In this document: positions 22,582 to 23,396 of the stretch, in pieces
Layout: each line of letters begins with the position of its first letter
Numbering within the stretch: the first letter of the stretch is position 1
Source of the DNA: Pullilachnospira_A gallistercoris
GTDB taxonomy: Bacteria; Bacillota; Clostridia; Lachnospirales; Lachnospiraceae
Length of the DNA: 23,396 nt
NCBI GenBank assembly: GCA_018712125.1
Contig: DVHM01000061.1
Coordinates: forward strand, 1-23,396
Reading direction: 5' to 3'
Made by a program: the position numbers and the translations under genes
The notes under the pieces: model-generated
What the model saw: only the letters and a program-made list of their open reading frames with translations
Database searches by the model: none
Told to the model about the DNA's origin: nothing

Positions 22582-22606
22582 GAGAATATGAAAAGGGGGG
22601 ACACAT

Positions 22607-23065
22607 ATGGATGCGAACCAGATGGGAGGATTCATTGCGCGGCAAAGAAAAAGCCTGGGACTGACGCAGGTGCAGTTGGCGGAGCGGGTACACGTTTCCG
22701 GGAAGACGGTCTCAAAATGGGAGAACGGCTATGGTCTGCCGGATATCGGCAACCTGGAACCATTAGCGGAAGCTCTTGAGGTCAGTCTCACAGAACTGAT
22801 GCTCTGTCAGAGGGATGAACAGGAAAGAAGGGAGGAGAAGGAGGAGGCGTCCCTGAGGGAAACTCTGGAACTGGCACAGCAGAAAATCAGGAAGGCAAAA
22901 CACACCAGTCTGGTAGAGGGGATTTTGTGTGGCTTGGCACTTATTTTGGCAGATATTGTGATTCTGGTATATGTCGAACATGCCATTTTTACCGATCTTC
23001 TGGGAATTCTTATAGTTGTGGCATTGGTATGGGTGGGATCGACATTTCGGGAGTTGCAGAAATAG
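22607..23065 (+). CDS. XRE-family regulator with C-terminal membrane segments
   Basis: This 152-residue protein starts with a Cro/CI-type helix-turn-helix (about 7-62; LTQVQLAERVHVSGKTVSKWENG is the core, followed by PDIGNLEPLAEALEVSLTELM). A charged, probably coiled-coil linker follows (about 67-98, rich in E, K and R). Two hydrophobic segments, about 103-123 (LVEGILCGLALILADIVILVY) and 127-144, suggest the protein is anchored in the membrane with its DNA-binding part in the cytoplasm. Such proteins are common in Lachnospiraceae; they may sense membrane-active compounds or act as phage- or element-type repressors. The start ATG 22607 has an AGGGGG site 6 bases upstream and a promoter at 22553-22581. 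The ACCGTACA repeats upstream could be its own targets. No partner gene is visible next to it. Confidence 0.9.
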   Translation: MDANQMGGFIARQRKSLGLTQVQLAERVHVSGKTVSKWENGYGLPDIGNLEPLAEALEVSLTELMLCQRDEQERREEKEEASLRETLELAQQKIRKAKHTSLVEGILCGLALILADIVILVYVEHAIFTDLLGILIVVALVWVGSTFRELQK

Positions 23066-23087
23066 GAACTATTTTATCATATTTTCC

Positions 23088-23116
23088 TTGCGCTTACTAT
23101 ACAACCATGATACTAT
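23088..23116 (+). promoter_or_regulatory. Possible promoter of the last gene
   Basis: TTGCGC (23088-23093) and TACTAT (23111-23116) are 17 bases apart, giving a leader of about 190 bases before the ATG at 23313. The leader contains several TTCTGA repeats (about 23134-23182) and the ribosome-site hairpin at 23280-23310. Confidence 0.4.
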
Positions 23117-23279
23117 ATGTACAAAGCATAAACATTTCTGAAAAAACAATTCTGAATTCTGACAACATTTCTTTTTTCTGAAAATCTATGCTTTCTTACC
23201 AATTACCATTTTCACAGAGCAGGATTTCCCGGGGAAAGAAATCGATCAGGATTTCAGAACGTAACAAGTCATTTCATCG

Positions 23280-23310
23280 GATCTCCTGCCGGCACAAAAG
23301 AAAGGAGATC
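23280..23310 (+). promoter_or_regulatory. Hairpin enclosing the ribosome site of the last gene
   Basis: GATCTCCT (23280-23287) is exactly complementary to AGGAGATC (23303-23310), which contains the AGGAG ribosome site five bases before ATG 23313. The loop is 15 bases. When paired, the ribosome site would be hidden. Confidence 0.6.
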
Positions 23311-23312
23311 TT

Positions 23313-23396
23313 ATGAACTATGTGAACATCAAGCACTTCCGCTGTTTCGGCCCCTGTTTTGCCGACGAGTGGGGCTTAAAGGAGGGCCGCGACGCC
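23313..23396 (+). CDS. N-terminal fragment of an unidentified protein (cut by window end)
   Basis: The frame is open from ATG 23313 to the end of the window, 28 codons, with AAAGGAG at 23301-23307 five bases upstream. The residues read MNYVNIKHFRCFGPCFADEW, then GLKEGRDA. There is no signal peptide or membrane helix; the segment has two cysteines in an FRCFGPC context and an ordinary soluble character. I do not recognise the family, and the visible part is too short to assign. The good ribosome site and a possible upstream promoter (23088-23116) support a real gene. The ribosome site lies in a perfect 8-bp hairpin, which suggests that translation may be regulated. Confidence 0.65.
   Translation, partial: MNYVNIKHFRCFGPCFADEWGLKEGRDA

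Noticed and set aside
1..23396. CRISPR arrays, tRNA or rRNA genes, transposases or integrases
   Set aside because: I found no regularly spaced repeats, no tRNA- or rRNA-like segments and no transposase or integrase coding region; the only element-like structure is the hairpin at 19187-19335.

Overview
The window reads as chromosomal DNA of an anaerobic, probably gut-associated Clostridia member, most likely Lachnospiraceae. The evidence is a moderately high GC content with strong AGGAGG-type ribosome sites, a T-box leader in front of valS, a FeoA-FeoA-FeoB unit with a FeoB-associated Cys-rich peptide, a PdaB-like deacetylase, a DUF4422/GT2 glycosyltransferase cluster, and GH3 glycosidases with AraC-type regulators. 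This placement comes from gene content and recalled family sequences, not from a database search.

Layout, left to right. (1) 1-3548, plus strand: the tail of an HtrA-like protease and its terminator, then a YqeA-like carbamate kinase homologue, pyruvate kinase and a membrane-anchored polysaccharide deacetylase. (2) 3572-5667, minus strand: a MATE exporter gene overlapping a TetR regulator gene by ATGA, behind a strong promoter with a palindromic operator at its start site. (3) 5701-9022, plus strand: an iron(II) uptake operon (feoA, feoA, feoB, Cys-rich peptide) whose promoter carries clustered TTAG/CTAA half-sites, ending in a strong terminator. (4) 9099-12040: three surface-glycan transferase genes (GT2, DUF4422, GT2). 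(5) 12142-18760: carbohydrate use, with an intact GH3 glycosidase, a convergent MFS transporter, two overlapping AraC-family regulator genes and a decayed second GH3 gene. (6) 18803-22146: a valine T-box leader with its attenuator, a striking hairpin of about 149 nt, valS and its terminator. (7) 22147-23396: an AT-rich intergenic stretch with repeated ACCGTACA motifs, a membrane-anchored XRE regulator, and the first codons of an unidentified gene whose ribosome site lies inside a hairpin.

How the genes work together: the feo operon forms one import module, probably repressed by an iron-sensing DtxR-type protein encoded elsewhere. The MATE/TetR pair looks like a self-regulating export switch. 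The AraC pair probably once controlled the GH3 gene next to it, now broken. valS is controlled by charging of tRNA-Val. I did not find a CRISPR array, tRNA, rRNA, transposase or phage gene. The least explained structures are the hairpin between the T-box attenuator and valS, the half-site array at the feo promoter, the acidic external insertion in FeoB, and the altered GHEALG motif of the carbamate kinase homologue.
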